Below are positions 60,789 through 64,000 of a stretch of 64,000 nucleotides of DNA, one piece after another (position 1 is the first letter of the stretch; the number at the start of each line of letters is the position of its first letter). This DNA comes from Cycas panzhihuaensis (lineage: Eukaryota > Cycadophyta), in NCBI GenBank assembly GCA_023213395.1, contig CM041465.1:217813741-217877740 (forward strand), given 5' to 3'. Under the pieces are notes generated by a model. That model was not told the DNA's origin and did no database searches. It worked only from the letters and a program-made list of their open reading frames with translations. A program made the position numbers and the translations under genes.

Positions 60789-63491
60789 ATGGAATGCTGC
60801 ATATTCGGCCGCAGGACCAACTGCTTCCACAAGGTTAGTCTGTCGGCGGAGAACTGTGTCCTGCAATTGTTTGGTCGTTTTTTTTTTTTTTTTGGTTTTT
60901 TGTAACTTGTTGGATTAATTGTCAATTATTTTATTAACCCGGGTGGAGAGCTCTATGCAGTGGGGTTAATTATCATCAGGTATTTAAATTTAGGTTTGGA
61001 GAGCTTCACTGCTGAATTAATCGTACTTTCTTTCTTGTTTAAGGCCACGGGGCTTTGAATTTCATTGGAGGTGCTTATCCTCTCCAAAAGAAAAATAAGA
61101 ATATCCGTGGGCTTAGTATATCCTCTCTAAGGTTTGTACTCTTGCCAATCTGGTGAGAGGCTCCATCACTTTGGCTACACCTTGGGGGCAATCATCAATT
61201 ATTGAAGGCTCCGTATGCCCTCCGTGAGATTTGAACCCTTTCCAACCTGGTGAAAGCGATAAGCCTTCATGAATTGGCCTACGTCCTGGGGACAACGATC
61301 GATTATGCATGGCTAAGAAAAGAAAAAATAAACACACCATTAGAATAGTAGCCCACAGGCTTAGTCTGTTTTCCATAAAATGAGAATTCTTCGAAACCTG
61401 GGGAAAGCGATCGATCCCCACCTCTTGGACTAAACCTTTGGGATGATTGTCAAATATCAGTAGCCCGATGGTTTGATGTGGTAACAGCGGCAATCGATTA
61501 TCTAATTCCAGGTTTATAGATTGATAGATTGGGACTTCTATGAGTTATTTAATTCTAGGTTTATAGGATGCTGCAGCAGGATTTATCGTTAATTGTTGAG
61601 CACTATGCAGCAGGAGACTGATAGTTTCGCTTTTATTCTAGTTTAGTTTTCTTTTGTCATTTTCATTCTCCTATGGTTTCAAAAGTGGTTTTTTTGTTTT
61701 TTTCGCTCTTTTGGTAGATGGTGGCAGGCGTGCAGTCTCCATTCAGCACTGGGAAGGGGAAAAGCCAACAAAGCCCAAACAAAATTGTTCATGGATTCAG
61801 CCTAGTGAAAGGCAAGTCAAGTCATCCTATGGAGGATTATCACGTAGCCGAATTCAAGAGAGTCAAAGGGTATGAATTGGGATTGTATGCTATCTTTGAT
61901 GGTCATCTAGGTGACAATGTGGCCTCATACCTACAGAAGAACTTGTTTGAAAATATTCTAAGCGAGGTAAGTGATTGTTTTTTGTAATTGAAGGTTTGTC
62001 CCATGGGGAATTCCTTGTGCTCATGTGTCTTGATATGGCGCTTGCTGGGTAATTGCATTGTGGCCTCGGCCTCTTTTGTACTCAACTGTTGGCCCATGGG
62101 ACTAGAATTCATTCAATTCTATTGAATATAGATTGTGGATTTAATACACTGGAACGGTAATCAGAATAGTTTATATAATTTACAAGGTTTGTTCCAGTGA
62201 CTTCTCATTAGATCAATATTTTCTTTTTCATCATTTTAACAATTCCAGGAAGAATTTTGGGTTGAACCATGTAGAGCTATAATGAAAGCCTATGAGAAGA
62301 CAGACAGGGCCATTCTTGGAGATGCTCCACGGTTGGGTCCAGGTGGTTCAACTGCTGTCACGGCAATCTTGATAGATGGCAGAAAACTCTTGGTTGCAAA
62401 TATTGGGGACTCCAGAGCAGTTTTGAGTCAGAATGGGAGAGCTGTTCAACTCTCTGTTGATCATGAGCCAAGCACTAGCATTGAGCGCGGAAGCATTGAG
62501 AATAGAGGTGGTTTTGTCTCAAACATGCCAGGTAGTTTTGATTTAACTAGCAGACTTTTGCTTCAGGATTGATATGCAGGTTTTGTACGTTTTGATGTAT
62601 AATTAAATTCTGTTCTAGTGAAATGCCTTTGGTGTAGCAATTGATGTGTGGCAATAGCCAGCCACTGTTCACAATTCTTAATATTGTGGAGTTAATTCAC
62701 TTGCACGTACAACATAGGTTTTAACGCCATGTAGGTGGATGGGCAGCAGCAAGCCTGGGCCTCTTTTAACTTGGAGAGCTCGAGCGTACTGTGGTTCTTT
62801 CTCTGCGCCGCACACGAACACCCCCCCCCCCCTTCTTTCTTCTTTTTCTGTTTAGGGATTCATTGATGAAACAGAAACTCTCAATCATTATACTGACTAT
62901 AGGAGAAAGAAAAGTGCTTGATCTCTGAGATTCTATTTTATGTTTTATATTTGGATAAGGGGTCTAAGCATGCATTTCTATAGGCATTATTAAAGTATGA
63001 GCCATGTTATTTTTGTGCTTGAATTCCATTCTAACGAGATGTTATCTTTTCAGGAGATGTGCCTAGAGTGGATGGGCAGCTAGCAGTTTCCCGAGCTTTT
63101 GGAGACAAGAATCTGAAATTGCATCTACGGTCAGATCCTGATGTGAAGGAAGTGGATATTGATCCAGGAACTGAGTTTCTAGTTCTTGCCAGTGATGGTT
63201 TATGGAAGGTTGTTCTTCTTCATTGTAATACATAACCACCATTAGTTAGAGTGCTTTATTGAACATTTTTGCTTGTCAGTTTAGTTCTCTAGTAGTTGAT
63301 AAAGTTGTGTATCATGTATCTGGTGACTGATTTTTAGTTTATATGGTATCTAGGTAATGGAAAATCAGGAGGTTGTTGATTTTGTTAGGAAAATCAAGGA
63401 TCCACAGGTAGCAGCAAAGCAATTGACAGCTGAAGCGCTGAATCGGGAAAGCAAAGATGATATATCCTGCATTGTAGTTTGTTTCAGATGA
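60789..63491 (+). CDS. Protein phosphatase 2C (PP2C), five exons, 289 aa
   Basis: A Mg/Mn-dependent Ser/Thr phosphatase that removes phosphate from proteins; the short PP2C clade of land plants. Exons: 60789-60833, 61718-61966, 62249-62531, 63054-63208, 63354-63491. All introns are GT-AG, the frame is maintained, and the stop is TGA at 63489-63491. Motifs by residue: HPMEDYH (metal-binding Glu54/Asp55), DGHLGD (Asp76-Gly77-His78), GGSTA (130-134), GDSR (151-154), ASDGLW (Asp240), KDDIS (Asp279/280). All core metal ligands are present and length fits the family. Exon 1 (15 codons, MECC...) is inferred: a pyrimidine tract and TAG directly precede the ATG at 61718, and related proteins have a short Cys-rich start. 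If that is wrong, translation starts at 61718 (274 aa). No signal peptide or membrane segment. The physiological role cannot be read from sequence. Confidence 0.93.
60834..61717 (+). other. Intron 1 of the PP2C gene (884 bp)
   Basis: Donor AAG/GTTAGT, acceptor TTTTGGTAG/ATG. Phase 0. Contains a poly-T tract (60879-60893) and three SINE-like modules. The minus frame 61113-61493 runs through those modules and is not a gene. Confidence 0.78.
61120..61475 (-). repeat. Three diverged tRNA-SINE-like modules in intron 1
   Basis: Modules at about 61120-61195, 61200-61300 and 61375-61475 share one layout on the minus strand. Each has a TAGNCCAA-type block (like a tRNA A box), then 30-40 bases later CCAGGTTGG and GGGTTCAAATCTC-like sequence (like a B box, best in the middle module), preceded by an ATCGATNGT...CCCCAGG block. 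They look like repeated insertions or an internal duplication of a tRNA-derived SINE head. No poly-A tail or target duplications were identified. Confidence 0.45.
62532..63053 (+). other. Intron 3 of the PP2C gene with a poly-C tract
   Basis: Donor CCAG/GTAGTT, acceptor TTTTCAG/GAGATG, phase 1. A run of 12 or more C lies at about 62821-62832, unusual in this AT-rich context. Nothing else recognised. Confidence 0.8.
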
Positions 63492-64000
63492 CTGCTTTTT
63501 TATGTTGCAAAACGGCAGGAACATTCATTCTTGCTTCAGATCTGGGCAGTGAATTTGATCACTTCATTAGATTTCCAATATCTAGTTGTCATATGGGTTC
63601 TGGCAGGCTTGGATGCTGGCCTTTACTTTATTACACTATTGACAACCTGGCAATGATTACAATTTTGTGAATTGTGATGAATGACGAGCTCGTTCTCCTT
63701 GGGATTCAGCACTTTCTATATACTTGATGCTCTGTACAGATGTGGTATCAGGTGTTGGAACATTATATCCAGAGAGTGTTCTCTAATCTGGGTGCTAAAC
63801 TTCCTGAAAGTAGTGCAGGCTTATTTGCCAATCCGTACAGGAGGCAAAGACCCCACCAAGGATGCCATGACATGTGTTGCTTGGTTGTTATGATCGTTCT
63901 GATGTTGTTATGCTTCATCCAACATCGATCTCTGACCTTCATGATGGGGGTCAATATGTCAACTTTTTAGTCATCATCTGCCTTAGGTGAAAATTTATAT
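63492..64000 (+). other. 3' UTR and downstream region of the PP2C gene
   Basis: Open frames here (63681-63893, 63740-63970 and the minus 63763-63954) have no recognised domain. The poly-A site could not be placed. The region runs to the window edge. Confidence 0.5.

Noticed and set aside
61113-61493. 126-aa minus-strand ORF
   Set aside because: It runs through the SINE-like modules in intron 1, with no domain; a chance frame.

Overview
This is plant nuclear DNA. It is AT-rich and dominated by LTR retrotransposons nested inside one another, with one intact-looking intron-containing host gene at the right edge. Plant origin rests on the retrotransposon families (Ty3/gypsy chromovirus and Tat/Athila-type, Ty1/copia, gag-only elements), tRNA-Met-like primer binding sites, a plant mobile domain, and a plant-type PP2C gene. 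A large, gene-poor genome is likely. A conifer or other gymnosperm is possible, but the sequence alone does not prove it. Almost all transposon reading frames are broken by stops and frameshifts.

Layout. 1-4464: a gag-only copia-type element (family 1, 221-bp LTRs) inserted in microsatellite DNA. 4465-9826: a roughly 2-kb unit in about three tandem copies, whose junctions lie inside two transposons (the family 1 gag and a chromovirus LTR). 9132-13784, continuing at 57406-58560: a minus-strand chromovirus lacking RNase H and integrase, whose 5' LTR was split by the next insertion. 13785-57400: a plus-strand non-chromoviral gypsy element (element B), expanded to 43.6 kb by later insertions. It has a perfect 11-bp inverted repeat at its primer site, a 19-bp minisatellite of roughly 70 copies downstream of pol, and an extra ORF downstream of integrase.

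Inside element B: (i) 18729-44350, a minus-strand Tat/Athila-type gypsy element (element C) with 3.0-3.2 kb LTRs. It carries a second RNase H domain downstream of integrase and an antisense plant-mobile-domain ORF. Its gag is split by a copia element (32256-39872) with a perfect ACTTG target duplication. (ii) 48790-56300, a second gag-only copia-type element (element E). It contains a complete minus-strand family 1 copy at 51236-54196 with a perfect AGATT duplication. Insertion order can be read directly: the chromovirus is older than B, B is older than C and E, C is older than the copia, and E is older than the nested family 1 copy.

58561-60788 holds unassigned intergenic sequence and the upstream region of the host gene. 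60789-63491 is a five-exon protein phosphatase 2C gene (289 aa predicted). Its first intron contains three diverged SINE-like modules. Apart from this gene, nothing in the window looks like functional host coding sequence.
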